From NCBI RefSeq assembly GCF_016906535.1, contig NC_057382.1, positions 620,001 through 684,000 of the forward strand: a stretch of 64,000 nucleotides of DNA, given 5' to 3'. The first letter of the stretch is position 1. Each line of letters begins with the position of its first letter. Source of the DNA: Rhizoctonia solani (lineage: Eukaryota; Basidiomycota; Agaricomycetes; Cantharellales; Ceratobasidiaceae). Position numbers and translations under genes: made by a program. The notes beneath the pieces were generated by a model, which worked only from the letters and a program-made list of their open reading frames with translations, ran no database searches and was not told where the DNA came from. Shown one piece after another: positions 47,966 to 61,214 of the stretch.

Positions 47966-49293
47966 GGTTTCGGTCGAGTCAAAAAGTTAGGATTAGGATA
48001 TCTTGATCAGCCTTTCGGGATTATCGGCGCCAAGTGTGCACGTGATACGGCGATGGCCGATAGGTGGCTATACGTGGCTCGGGTAGAGGTCTTTGGTAAA
48101 TTTAGTTGATATTTATGAATATTATATTAACTGGTCCTCTAAAACACGATGTATTATCAGCCTAATAATGCCAAAGTTAATATTATTGGTGTCTGGTGGG
48201 TTCGGAGTATTTGTGACGTGTACTCAGAGTACTTCGAAAACAATCGTCGGAATGGACATATATTCAACGAACGCGCGCTACTACGAAGGTCCGAATAAAC
48301 TTGAAGAACAAGTGTTAGGGCTTGTGCGAGTGCACGAGCTGGTGCTATTAGTAGGTATATACTAGAGATATGTGCATAGATACCGCAAGAAATGACTCAC
48401 TAAATTGGCCAAGTTTCTCCTAGTTAGCGTATTGTTACACGTAACGATGTCAAGAGTGATAGAGAAACTGAGTGCAATGGGGAAGTTCCGTTGGTCCATT
48501 TCATCGGTTTGATACTAAGGACTGAGAGCCCATTATAACTGCGTCAAGACATCCGACGGATATCGTCTTATTCAGCTATGTTTCTTAGCTAATTAAGGTG
48601 TAGCATTACATATAGCTCTGTGAGGTTCGTTTCGGGGCTTGTATTTTCAAGGTCGCGTAGGCGAAATGCTTGGTGATAGGAAGGGCAAAGCTTTCCTAGC
48701 CTTGGATTCACGAGAGTTGGAACATTTCTCTTGTGTTGTATATATGTAGTAAGTTTAATATTTCTTGGTGACATGCCAATCTGATTTGATGAATGGTATG
48801 GTTTCAGCAAGGACTTGAGGCTCGCTGAAGTGATGTTTGTTTGGATCCGCAACCAGGTCAGATTAAATAAAACGTAAGCAGTGAACACGCATAGGTAATT
48901 AGGCTTGACTATGGGCTGTCATGTATAGCCAACTCCCTCTAGTGGAAACCTCCATAACCGTGATTAATTGACAGCGACTGAATTGCTTAGACCCAAATAG
49001 GGTGTGGGGTAAATTCAGTTTTAGCGCAAAACTTGCACCATCAACTTGCGAGTCGAGAGAGTTGACTGTATGTGATGGGTGTGCTATTATGCCGATTTTT
49101 AAAAATGGTTTGATTCACGAAACCTCCAGACCTCAGTTTATATTTCAAATAAGCGTTTGGGTGGCTATAATCTAAGCGCGGTTAGGTGGTAGCTGATCAC
49201 ATCCTGATCATCAAACGGTGACCACGACTCCTTTGGATCGACAAACCCCCCGATACTGCGGTCATTGTTTTCGAAGCTTAGAAATATTTCTCG
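47966..49293. other. Intergenic region
   Basis: About 1.3 kb of AT-rich DNA between ILV6 and the first lectin-type gene. No gene, RNA or repeat supported. Confidence 0.5.
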
Positions 49294-51787
49294 ATGACGC
49301 AGAGACACGATAGTAATAACTACGTTATTCACTCAAGTCCACCTGAGCTAAATCCAGAACCGGATATCTTTACCTCAACGTCCTTGAAGAATTCCAAAGA
49401 CAAAGATACCCTAGTGAGCCAAGCTATTGTAGCATTAAGGAGTGTGACTAATTAAACTTTTAATTTACCAATAGTTGAGGGGCATCGGATGTATGTGCGA
49501 CCTAAACCGTCAGCAGTTTGTTAATTACTGAAGAAACGCTAGACCTGTGTGGCATCCAAGTGGACGATAACAATGGCCCCAAAAGGCTCACACGTCAGGT
49601 AGCCAGGTCTCTTGGAGTTAACCCGCCATTTGTTCAAGAAACAAATGACTTTTTCACCGAGAATATTGCCACTACGACTGAGCGTGACACGAATTATGTC
49701 CACCAGGGTTGGTCCATTGATGCAACCTCAACAATTTCTCCATGGACTTTGTCACGTACTATCACCCGAAATGGGCCCAATAATAGCGGAGCCTGGATTA
49801 CGCGGCGGACTGTGATCAAACGACTCAGCGTGCAAGTGTCATTGACGGATCTCGTTCCTACCTCAGAATTCCAAGATGAAATTGAAGTGGCGCTGAGCCA
49901 GCCAACAGTTTTTCAGCAATTCAGAGCGGTTTATTGTACATTTCACAAGTGGTCAGTCAAATCAACCCAATTCTGGGTGCATGCAGTTGATGATGAGGTT
50001 CATCTACCAGGGGTGATGTGGTACCATTGGTATGGAGTATCAAATTTAGGCACTCGCTAGCAATACTTCTAACTCATTCATACAGGAAATTGATATGGGT
50101 ATATCTTTGACCTTCACTGATCTTGAATCCAATATATCTCAAGTAAAGTGCTATTATATAACTTACGACGGTTTCGAAATAAAAATGTTTCTTAGCTTCC
50201 TGCTACTGCCAACTGGAGAGACACTTATTACTTGATGACGATTCGAACTGGGCGTACAACTAGACAGGTTTGTTCGGTTCGAGCATGATCACAGGTTGTT
50301 GTCTCATCCCACCTTATAAAAACCAGGACGGTAATAATTCTGCGAATTGGGGAAAAGAGGTGTGGCCATCCATGAGTTATAGTAAGTTGACTTGGGTATT
50401 AGTTGTTTGCGGTGATTAATGGACTTTATGCAAGCATCCCCGCTTACTTGGCGCCAGATCAGAATAACAAAAGTTGCACCTACGATAGAACTTCTGCCAC
50501 CCAAGATTCAAGAACGACTCTTGGAGCTATATGCCAAGCGTTTATCCTATGTCCCAGCTATCACGATTGGGCCCGGAGATAGTTCTAGCAAGACTTATGA
50601 GGACACACCTCATGCCACAAAGCAAATATCTAGCGTTACTGTCTATACATCTGACTGGATCAGGAGCATGAGATTTACTTATGCAGACAAAACATGCTCT
50701 ATTAAGCACGAAGGAACTGAAGGGTATGGGGCTGTGCATGAATTCAAGCTTGTAGAGGGTAAGTCTGGGGAAGAATGCACCAATTATTAACTGAAATTTC
50801 TCTTCTAGGGGAGTGTATTACGGAAATGATAATATGGCACAGCCAACAGCAGTATATTGGAGGGCTTCAATTCATTACCAACCTAGGGAGGTGTTCTCCT
50901 CACCTTGGAGGGGGCGAGACTCAAGTCACGCCAACTATAGCAAGAAGCAAAGGAGGAGTTTTGGTTGGTGTTATCAGCCTATTAAAGCGGCATGATTTGG
51001 GCTATTTGTTTAGCAAGATCCAGGCGAGTAAAGTGGACAGATATTGATATTCTGCTTAATAAATAGGCTACATATTAATTAGGGCATATGGCGCCACGAT
51101 GTTTTCGATAGAGTGCCAAAAGAGTGCGATGTATTTTCTGATTATTACGGTTCCAAGGACGGTCGACCCTTCAACGATCGTATTGTTGTACGGAACTCAG
51201 ATATAGCTATATCCCAAATCGAGGTATGGAGCGCCGGGGTTATTGATAGCATTCAGGTACACACCATTGATATACAATGCTTCTGATGCGCTATGAGTAC
51301 TAACATAGCACACACCCCAACAGTTTACATACGTTGACAGTAAAAACAAGGCAGGGAGCCGAATTCTGTCCGATAGACATGGGGGTATGGGAGGCTCTAA
51401 AAAGGCTCCGTTTGTTCTTGGTTCAGGAGAGCATATCTTCGGTATCTCTGGAAGGCATGACAACAGTCGAATCACCCAACTAACATTTATAACAAATCGG
51501 GGTCAGTGATAATCCCACGTCCTTTAATGTTTGAACTGTGTATGCATTATGACTACAGGACGGACTAGCGATGTATTTGGAGTGGGACAATCGACCGGAG
51601 AATCTCAGTCTTTCTCAGTTTCTTCCCCTGAGGATCATGAAGGGAACCGCATGAGGCTGCAGTACATATGTGGAAAATGGTAAGATTACGATTTGTACAA
51701 ATTGAAATTTATTCCCGTAACTAATCTGGGCACACTGCTAGCGATACGTTCCTTAATGGGGTTGTGTTTGCTTGGACTCCCCTATAA
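49294..51787 (+). CDS. Jacalin-like lectin repeat protein, tandem copy A
   Basis: First of three head-to-tail paralogues. The start at 49294 gives a variable acidic leader, then a 16-nt exon at 49475-49490, then a conserved N-terminal domain of about 150 residues (from LCGIQVDDN through NYVHQGWSID, ISPWTLSR, a TRRTV block and KWGDVVPLVWE). Downstream are two beta-rich repeats resembling jacalin-like lectin domains: GLQFITNLGRCS near 50865, and a second with GGSKKAP..., HIFGISGRHD, ITQLTFITNRG and a closing VFAWTPL at 51787. Jacalin domains bind carbohydrates. The N-terminal domain is not firmly recognised; the WGDVVP region may be a distant MACPF-type segment, so a secreted or cytosolic lectin with membrane activity is one option. 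No signal peptide is seen. Confidence 0.65.
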
Positions 51788-52085
51788 TTTAGTCAAAGTA
51801 TTATTGGGTAATAGAAAAAAAGCCTTTATTACCTGTGTTTAAATATACGGAACTACTATGTAATAATATGCGCAATTGTTATAGGGCCAAGCAACATTCA
51901 AGGACCATTACCCATTGGAAACACATATATCAAATGGTCGCGTCGTGACTGTGGCTATGGTTTACTATTACAATGCTAGTCAGTCTGTGGGGTCTGATTG
52001 GGCCGTGATCTCAGAGTGACAACGACGTACCCGCAACCCTCGATCGTAAGATCCCAGATCAGGTTCTTTTTATTTCAATTATAAT

Positions 52086-54600
52086 ATGGATACTCACCTC
52101 GCGCAAACTGATGGTCCTGACAATAATAACGCGCCGATATCCCCACAGTTGGTAGATTTTCTGGGGAGTCATCAAAAAGTGAGCGTTTGCTTTTAGTGCT
52201 CGCGCAACGCAGTAGCTGAGCATAAAAAGCTAAATGACAGCGGATGTAAGTACTACGTACAGAGATGTTAAATCCGCTATATTGCCATTACCGACTCCTC
52301 GCCAACCAGGGCTCTGCGGCTTTCGAGTGGACAGTATGGATGAACCTCAGGTCTCGGCTCGCCAAGTAGCAACATATGCCAATGGGGCAATGCCTTTCAT
52401 TCAAGAGGTCAATAGCGTACACACCGAGCTGATTGCCACACACGATCAGCGTACAGCCAACTATGTCCATCATGGCTGGTCTATCGATGCGGTTCAAACA
52501 GTCTCACCCTGGATTTTGTCACGTATAGATGCAAAGAACCGGCTAAGCGAGAAAGGAAAGTGGATGACGAGGCGAACACTGGCCCGACGTCTGCGAGTGC
52601 AAGTGATGGTTGAGGATCTTTCTCCAGTACCGGAATTTGCAAGAGCAATTATTGAGGCACTGGAAAAACCAAGTCTGTATAAAAGGTTCCGAGCCGTTTA
52701 CCTCGCAATGAGTCGTTGGTTAGCCTATATTACGTTAAGTGCTACCCAGCCACTGACTAATATAATGCGTTTTACTTTGATAGGGGAGATGTGGTACCAT
52801 TGGTATATTACTTGCCCGTTTTGGCCGTCATTTGATCATTAACTCATATCCAGGAAATCGAGATGGGATCTTCTCTAACCTTGACGGATACGGAAGTGAA
52901 CTTCGACCAGGTAAGCCCGTATCTTTCAAGTCATCTCTCGTTGACCTCCTTTCACGATAATCTGATACTGTATCATCCTACTACTTTTAGCTCCCAAAGA
53001 CGAACGTATATAATAGTCTCACCCACTTGTCGACAATCAAAACCGCACGTATTAGTAGATATGTATGTGGGGATTAACTTGGCTCATTTAATTAGCTGAA
53101 CTGAGTTTCCCATCATAAAGGGAGGTGCCACCAGCGCAGGATGGGAGGACGGAAGGTGGATTATAATGGACGGTATGTATATTCCTATGGAGGCGTAATC
53201 GAGGTCGGAGCCAGGTTAATGGTAACCGACCACTTTAATGCAAGTAGCTCCTACCTCGGAATGGCAGACAATCAAAATTGTCGCAGTCGCTCCAATTTTT
53301 AGCCTTCTCGCTGACGACATTCAAGTACAAATCACAAACCTGTACAATGAACGGTTATCCTACGTTCCCCCTCTCACAATCAACCCGATACGTTGGCAAT
53401 GTCAAATACACGATGACACAAGTAATGCTTCAAAGACGATTTCAAGGATAATAACTCATAGCTCGGATAACATTGATCGGTTTGAAGTCGACTATCTCGG
53501 CGATGCAATACCGCAACTTGACAAGGATGAGGCCAACAAACATACATTCACACTTACCCATGGTTTGTAACGGTTACATGCACTTACTCTGGTGTGCGAC
53601 TGATACTATAGTTATATTTCAGGAGAGCACATCGTTGAAATTTTGGCTAGTGGTGATGACGATGGGCTTCGTGGAGTGCAGTTTATTACGAATAAAGGAC
53701 GATGCTCCGCCATATATGGAACACTTGAAGGTGTTCCAACTATTGCAAGGAGTAAAGGTGGAATTTTGGCAGGCCTATCAGTGACTAGCAAGGTACATCC
53801 TACACGGGGATACTTGGCCACCTCATTCCGGGTAAGTAGTCTTACCTCACCATCGGTCAGCCCGCTTTAGACTGAATAATTCACTTCGATCAGGGCATCT
53901 GGCGCCATGATTTAATACCACATGCACCCAAAGAAAACGACGTGTTCTCGGAGTATTTTGGTGCAAGGACTCACCATGGAAGTGGGTTCAACGACCGCGC
54001 GTTAGTGGGAAACTCGAGTACCATGTGTATCTCAAGAGTAGAATTTTGGGCCGGTGTCGAGATTGATAGCATTCAGGTTAGTAAAGCATTATCATTAATC
54101 AAAATACTACGAACTGATGGTGGAGGGACGCATTCAAATTTCTGAAAGCTCACATATACAGATACAGCTGGCGCGCAGAATAACCCGGGAGAAATACGTA
54201 CGGCACGTCACGGTGGGCTCGGCGGGACTCGCTCCTCATTGGATTTAAGAGATGGAGAGTACATTACCTCTATCGTAGGGAGGTACAATGAAAAATTCCT
54301 AACACAGCTGTGCTTTAGAACCAATCTAGGTGGGTCATTTGTAAGGGATCAGGTAAGACGCATCTAATATAGTGGTAATTGAAGGCCGGGCAAGTGACAT
54401 GTATGGTGGAGGAGATGGCAAGCCATTCTCGGCGACGGCCCCTTTTGATAAATCTGGTAAAAGCCTGCGTTTGCAGTACATACTTGGAAAAAGGCCAGTA
54501 AAGAGCATATTTTTAGATATAACTGAAAAGTGACGCTGCCCAACCCTAAAGAAGCAATAGATTGAACGGCGTTATGTTTGTTTGGACTCCGCATCCTTGA
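52086..54600 (+). CDS. Jacalin-like lectin repeat protein, tandem copy B
   Basis: Second paralogue, same exon order as copy A. The first exon (start 52086, MDTHLAQTDG) ends at 52179 or near it, a 16-nt exon lies at 52230-52245, and the N-terminal domain follows (LCGFRVDSMDEPQ, NYVHHGWSIDAV, MTRRTLARRLRVQ, SRWGDVVPLV-type junction, then MGSSLTLTDTEVNF). First lectin-like repeat: HTFTLTHGEHIVEIL, LRGVQFITNKGRCS, then ENDVFSEYFGARTH and ALVGNSS. Second repeat: LDLRDGEYITSIVG, LTQLCFRTNLG, MYGGGDGKPFS, LQYILGK, NGVMFVWTPHP at 54600. The frame reads well through the predicted introns, and it is closer to copy C than to copy A. Confidence 0.68.
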
Positions 54601-55289
54601 AACTGTTCTGGTTCATCTCGTGATTATAGGTTGAATCGAATGAGGAATTTTCGGTTTCCAGAAAGCTTTCGCATAATGTACGGGGCTACACAAGTGTCAA
54701 GCATATGCTGGTACTATAAGAAAGGTTGGTTATTTCTGACTTCAGGCAAAAGTAGGTTTATGCTCCTGTCAGCTTCATGTGACTTAGTTTGCTTGATATT
54801 GGGCCCTATTTGTTACGGAGCAACTGAGGCTTGCTGGCATTATGTTCCTACCCGATACACGGACTTTGCGCAATTGAGAGAGAAGATGATATTACATAAC
54901 ATAGGAAAACGAAACCTCCGGCCTCGTGATCGAACCGAAGTCGCATCGAGCCACACTAGCCACGAGCCCTTTATAGTTCCTTGATCTCCGATTTCAGATA
55001 TCAATTGGGGGCTATTCGACAAGAGCAGTTGGGGCTTCTTGTTATTGTATAACGTTCGGACCGCGTTATGTGACCGTGGGGCCCCAAGATCGGTTAGAGC
55101 CAAACACCAGGATTTCCTTTAGGATCGCTGGATAAACATCTGTCAACCTTCAAGTAGGGTCACGTGGTATAAGATACAAACCAACCTTCGTCACCTTGCC
55201 ACCAACCAAGCGATACAACTTGTTTTACACAAACTACTTATACCACAACATAATAAATCCCATTGCTTTAAATTATAATCTAATTAAGA
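54601..55289. other. Intergenic region within the tandem lectin array
   Basis: About 690 bp between copies B and C. No gene supported; presumably the promoter of copy C. Confidence 0.45.
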
Positions 55290-57719
55290 ATGAGTCTCAG
55301 CCCATTCAGCTATACTAGCGATTCAAGCGATAGTAGCATAACACTCTCGCCAGAAGCAAACATTCTAGGCGAATACGACAAGACAGTGAGTTTATGTTTA
55401 CCATTACAAAAGCGTATTGCTCAGAGTCTATAGTTGAGAAACAATCGGTGTATGTACGTTGAATGGGAGCTTCAGCTGCGCTGCTGAATTGTACGTTTAG
55501 GGCTTTACGGCTTTCGGGTGGACAACATGGACGGACCTCAGGTTGTAGCACTCCAAGTAGCCTCTTACGTTATTGGATCATCTCCCTATATTGAGGAGAA
55601 GAATGACACATTCGTTGAAGTAGTCAATACTCATACTAAACGGGGATCTAACTATGTTCATCATGGATGGTCAATTGGCGCAGTTGCAACACTATCGCCC
55701 TGGATTGCGTCCCGTATAGATGTAAAGAACCGCCATAATGCAGCAGGGGCCTGGGTCACGAGAAGAACAGTTGTTTCGCGGCTCCGTGTTCAAATACAGG
55801 CTGAGGACCTCATTGCGACTTCAGACTTTCAAACAGCAATTGAAGAAGCGCTGAAGAGGCCAACCAGGTTCGAACAGTTCCATGAGGTCTACCGTGCCCT
55901 TAGTCGTTGGTTAGTGTGATCGGATTGTTACAGAATAACCGGAGGCTCAAATTATCACCAATTTGACTAGGGGAGACGTAGTACCACTGGTTAGTACGCT
56001 TACGGTCGCGGATGGCTATGGGTACTGGTTCTAATGGTTTCATTGGCGAACAGGAGGTAGAATGGGATACTCTCTGTCATTAACGGACACAGAGGCAAAC
56101 TTTTCTCGAGTGAGTTTACTACTCCAAAACGACTATCCTTGTTCAAGCATATATGCACACAACCATTTTTAAGCTTCTACCTGGAACTTTGGACTACAGC
56201 CTTACCCATTTGCCAACAATTAATACGGCCAATGTGACAAGAAAGGTTAGACATCTTACCTTAATATCTGCACGGTTTATAATGGTTATGGATATCAGGG
56301 TGCTACGAGCTACGCGGGATGGAACGAGGCGTCAGCTATGATAGATGGTGGGTGCTTCGTATTTCAGGCAAATAATTTACACTAATATCTGGATTGAATA
56401 TTACCAGTACCACCCATTGAGTGGCGACCAGTTAAAGTTGTCGAAGTCTTACCAACCCTCAAACTCCTTCCCAACGAGCTACAAGCGCAGCTTACCAACC
56501 TATATGCTGAAAGGTTAACTTACGTTCCTCCCCTCACTGTCGCCCCAATTAGTTACTTGTGCAAGGTGAACGATGATACTGTCAACGCTTCAAAAACAAT
56601 TTGGAGGGTGGAGATTCGTGGGACAGCCCATATCATCGGACTTTCGACTCACTACTTCGATGGTGTGATATCCCGAGGTGGCAAGGATGGAGGTAACCAC
56701 CATATGTTCACACTGACCGAAGGTCTGTGTTGACCCTATGCTAAAGAGTATATCTAAACGTATTACTTAGGGGAACACATTATCGAAATGTTGACCTGCG
56801 CTGACGGTGAATGGCTTCGGGGAATACAGTTTATCACAAATATGGGGCGTTGCTCTGTCATATACGGCTCCCTCGAAGGGACTCCGGTCATTTCAAGGAG
56901 CAAGGGTGGTATTTTGGTTGGTTTGACGACAAGTACCAAGAAGCATTCCGAGTGGGACTATTTGGTTACCGGAGTCAATGTTAGTACTACTTTTTACGAG
57001 CCCCAAACATATATGGACGATGCGACTAAACAGGGAATATGGCGCTGTGATTTTCTACGAAGCGTGCCTAAAGAAAACGACGTGTACTCCGACTATTTTG
57101 GCGCAAAAACTCACAACGGAACGGGCTTCAATGATCGTGCGTTGATAGGAAACTCGAGTTCCATGCACATATCGAGTGTGGAAATATGGTCAGGAGATGA
57201 TGGCATCGATGGGATTCAGGTAGGTGACGGTCTTTACTAGATTTAATAGTTTATTACTCATATCTTATAAGTTTATATACAGAGATACGCGAAATAGTCA
57301 AAGTGAGAAGATAAAATCAGTACTTCATGGGGGATCCGGGAGTAGCCATCATCAATTCGAGCTTAGAGATGGAGAGTATGTTGTCTCTGTTTCGGGGAAA
57401 TATAACGACCGCTTCTTAACTCAGTTATGTTTTGGAACTAACCGAGGTAAGCCGTATTTAGCTGGGCATAATTTCATCTTCACGTATCATTGCTCAAGGT
57501 CGTACGAGTGATATATACGGTGGAGGAAGCGGTCGGTCGTTCTCCACCCAGGCCCCCATCGACAAAGCTGGGCGATACCATCGCTTGCAATACATACTTG
57601 GTAAAAGGTGAGCAAGATTGTGGTTTCTGTCGTGAACTGGCGCTAAAATGGTTCGGTGCTTCAGCGATAAATCCAGATTGAACGGGGTGATGTTTGCCTG
57701 GACTCCGGATATGTCATAG
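55290..57719 (+). CDS. Jacalin-like lectin repeat protein, tandem copy C
   Basis: Third paralogue. Start at 55290 (MSLSPFSYTS), a 16-nt exon at 55434-55449, then WLYGFRVDNMDGPQ, NYVHHGWSIGAVAT, VTRRTVVSRLRVQ, and after an intron a MGYSLSLTDTEANF block. A linker with LYAERLTYVPPLTV precedes the first lectin-like repeat (HMFTLTEGEHIIEML, LRGIQFITNMGRCS). The second repeat has FELRDGEYVVSVSGKY, LTQLCFGTNRG, IYGGGSGRSFST, LQYILGK and NGVMFAWTPDMS. Domain calls rest on the FxLxxGEYI, I..L.F.TN.G and GxxLNxIxxxW patterns of jacalin domains. Expression and ligand are unknown. Confidence 0.68.
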
Positions 57720-58150
57720 TCTCTTGTTTTATGCTATCATTTTGGATAAGAATGCTTTATTTATGGTGGTAGATTACACGAGATGTATGCGCTGGACGCG
57801 AGTGTCGAAATCGAGAGGTCTTTAATTCAATTCAGCCGGAGAGTATGTTCTTGGCACCAGCTGGTTTTATTCCAAGGAAGTGTTCCGTATGCATGTGAGT
57901 CATAAAATGGTTCTTCGCCCGTGGCCACATGGGTGAATCCAACGATGCACAACTATAGTCATAGTTTACGTTGCTTTGGCGAGGAAAACACAAAATATTT
58001 GTTTAGTCACGTGTCTCTTATTTTCCAATACGGCTCAATAAATTCAGGTAATATAAATCACGTGGTAAATGTTATTGTGAAGACCCAACGCGACCACTCC
58101 CTCATATACACCCAACTGGGTTGACTGAACCCTTTGATTAGACGCACTCG

Positions 58151-60800
58151 ATGGCTGATACCTCTCCCCTCGCAAAGCAGATATCTATGGTCAGTGACTG
58201 GCTGGCCACAGTGGAAGTGATACGAACCAACCTGAAGCTGCCTGGTGGGTGTGGACATAGTCTGGGGCTGTACCAACCCTCTCTGACTTTGCGAAGATCT
58301 TACTACCAAGTCTGGATTACGCCAGGTTGCCCGTTCGCCTCATAAAGTATATCCTCGTCTTGAAAAAGCGTATACCGATCACCTCAAGGACCCACTGGCG
58401 CTTGGTGCCCTTGCCCTCATATGGGGAAGGATCTGGACTGAGTCTCGAGCCAGGCAGGCCTTGTATGATACTGGTAAGAAACTCGAAGCCATAGAGCGCG
58501 CTTACTAACTCTCTGGACAGGGTTCTTGATTAATATCATTCGCTTGATCACTACAACGCCGGATTGTCGAATCCCTGCGCTCCAATCAATTGTTACAATC
58601 GTCCATCACGCGTCTCAGCCGGTCTTGACAGACATCGCGCATCGTACTACGCGTACTTTGCTACTCCTCCTTCGCTCAGATGCCGAATCCGTTAGGGTTC
58701 ATGAGCTTTGCATCATCATTCTTACACACACCGCGGCCGCCTCCTTGGATACCCTTCGATCCGATGGTATCGATTATAATACGCTCATACAGGCTTTGAG
58801 TCGTGCAGTACACCGTCCCAACTCCACCCACACCATGCAAACACATTTTTTGGGATTCCTACGAGCGACGTCCTCTCGTTTGCACTTCAACATCTCTGCC
58901 GATCCATCGTCTGTCCACTTTATTATTGCTCACTTCCCTAGCACCAATTTCGCAACTCGGGGAGACGCATTGCTTGCTCTCAATGATCTTTATGCCTCGG
59001 GTGCCGAACAGGAGCGCTCTTCCTGGGATCCAAATGCGTACTATCGGGCTGCCTTAGCAGCCCAAACGGAACTCTCAGACGACATTCTGGAACGCATGGA
59101 AATCCATATGGGTGGTCAGTTAATGGCATGCGACATATATGTCAACACTCGCGCCACAGACGACTTCCAAGACGCGATGGCCACGGTTTTGGAAGACAAG
59201 GATATGTACACCCTTGCTAAGAGACTATACCCCTTGATCCTATCGACCGAGTCCAGTATCCCCAGGGAGCATTCCGTGACAAACATGGCGAACTTATTCC
59301 ACTTGAGGAGCTAGGCTTGCCTTTTTCTTCGTTTATAGATGCGCTACCGCTTGCTGCAGATGCCATTCGTATGAGGGGAATACCCGGGGAACGACTGGCA
59401 GCCGACGTTATCGAAGTCAAGCATGCTCTATTGACTCGCCAAAACGCTGTCGTGCGCCAAATTTGCTCCGAGAGGATTGAATCCGATTCTCATGTCGCAT
59501 TCTTCTACTATGCCATGGTTCTGGCAGCCAGTTCCTCTGGAGGAGACCCATCGGCCAAGCGTATGCCCACCGCTGAAAGGCTTAAATTGGCGAAACGAGG
59601 CCTTTTGTGCGAGGGCGCGTCGAACTATATTCGATTGGGATTGCACAAAGTTGCGTCGGAATGTGCATATAAACTTGGCATAGACCGACTGAAGACTGCA
59701 TCTGGCCCCCCAATGGGTAGAGTGAAGCCATCAAATGATAACACGGAGGATTCAGATGAAGATGAAGAACTTTCGCCCCGTCGGACTATGAAGTACTACA
59801 CTGAGGCTGTCGTATATCTGACCAGCGCGCTCGAAGATGCAAGGTCATATACGCGGAGTGCGCCATTAGACTACAGGTTGCACAAGAGTGTCTTACTTAT
59901 GGAGACTATCTTGACCATCGTTCTTGAAGGGAGACCCGTTCGGGAGCTCGAGGTAAGATTATGTCTACTCATCTGTGCGAATAACTAGCTAAACATCTTC
60001 CAGTCATTGATTTCTCAACAGGAGATCGTTGACCAACTCTATACTACCTTATATTCGGAAATACCCAGAACACACTCCCGTCTTGTAATCAACTCCATCA
60101 TACCCAACTGGGAGAGTGCCCAGCAGGAGTGGGATACTCTACTCAGGAAGTTCGATCGAAGGGCGCCCGTGGGTGAACCTGAACACACCCACAATCATCC
60201 TCATGATGTTGAAGAGGGGCTTCACGACGAACTCGAGCCTGAAATGGACTTTGGCTTCAGCGGTCGACCTCCGACCTATATATCCACTTTGGATATTCCG
60301 GCGCTCGTCCATCCTTCGGGTGCATTGATTCCTGTTGTAGATGTGGATAAGTCCCGCCAAGAGGAGGAGCTGCGTCAAGCATATGTGGGGTTAGCAGCTT
60401 GGATGGAGGGTGCTCCCAATTCAGCTATTTCGAACAACCTTTCCAATTCTCTTAGTATCCCCGGCATGTCATCTATCGAGCCTTCTCCAATCACGCCGAT
60501 TACACCCGTCGCCATTTCCCCTCAGATCCCTGTCGTATCTCCTTGCCCGCTTGATCGTAAGCCATTCATCGACGAGCAGATTGTGCCAATTGCCCAGTAC
60601 ATGTGCTCTGCGTGCCACAATCCAAGTGATGGATCCGATCTCAAGACATGCAGTGGGTGCAGGCGCACGAAGTACTGTGACGAAGTTTGGTACGTGTTCC
60701 TTGTAGATATAGGCTGACTACGTACTTACATATTCTTTATAGTCAGAAGAAACATTGGATTAACGGTCATGGGGACGAGTGTCTTCCCGAAACTATATAG
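58151..60800 (+). CDS. MYND-type zinc-finger protein with helical repeat N-terminus
   Basis: Predicted intracellular protein. Start at 58151 (MADTSPLAKQISM). The N-terminal two thirds are alpha-helical and ARM/HEAT-like (for example LTDIAHRTTRTLLLLLRSD and LRLGLHK-type helices), with an acidic patch (EDSDEDEELS near 59750). The C-terminus is a MYND finger: CSACHNPSDGSDLKTCSGCR, then KYCDEV, a short intron, CQKKHW and GHGDEC, with the stop at 60800. MYND fingers bind proline-rich partner motifs. One apparent base loss near 59234 shifts the frame between KRLYP and DPIDRVQYPQG; conserved-looking sequence continues on both sides. No specific process can be assigned. Confidence 0.75.
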
Positions 60801-61214
60801 GTGTTGGTTCACATCATACCCACTTTTAATGACTTGGGCGACTACGATCTTTCTGCATTTCAGGTTATGATTTAGGCTTTCTCCGTAGTACAGTGTTTTT
60901 GGAATGAATATAATAGTTTTTGTTGGATTATAGACATTTGACTTCACTTTATCAGTATTACCGCAGAAATTCCTGGGCAGGTAACGTTTGGAAAAGTACA
61001 GAACAAACCAACTTAGGTCTGATTACATCAGCGACTCAGGGACTAGTCGACGTGTTATGACCAAATCTGAACCCAGTGTCCTAGCTCTCTTTACCCACCA
61101 CCGTCGCACGTACACGAACCACATTAGTATTCCTATAGGTATGTATATTTAGGTAGATGTGGCTTGTAACAAATTTTATAAACTCACCTATCAACTCCCT
61201 AGCGTTGCTTCAGC
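60801..61214. other. Intergenic region
   Basis: Promoter-side region of the small membrane protein gene; nothing else seen. Confidence 0.45.

Noticed and set aside
58526..60717. Two or three separate genes in the MYND region
   Set aside because: The apparent breaks are an intron or single-base shifts, and protein sequence continues sensibly across them into the MYND finger.
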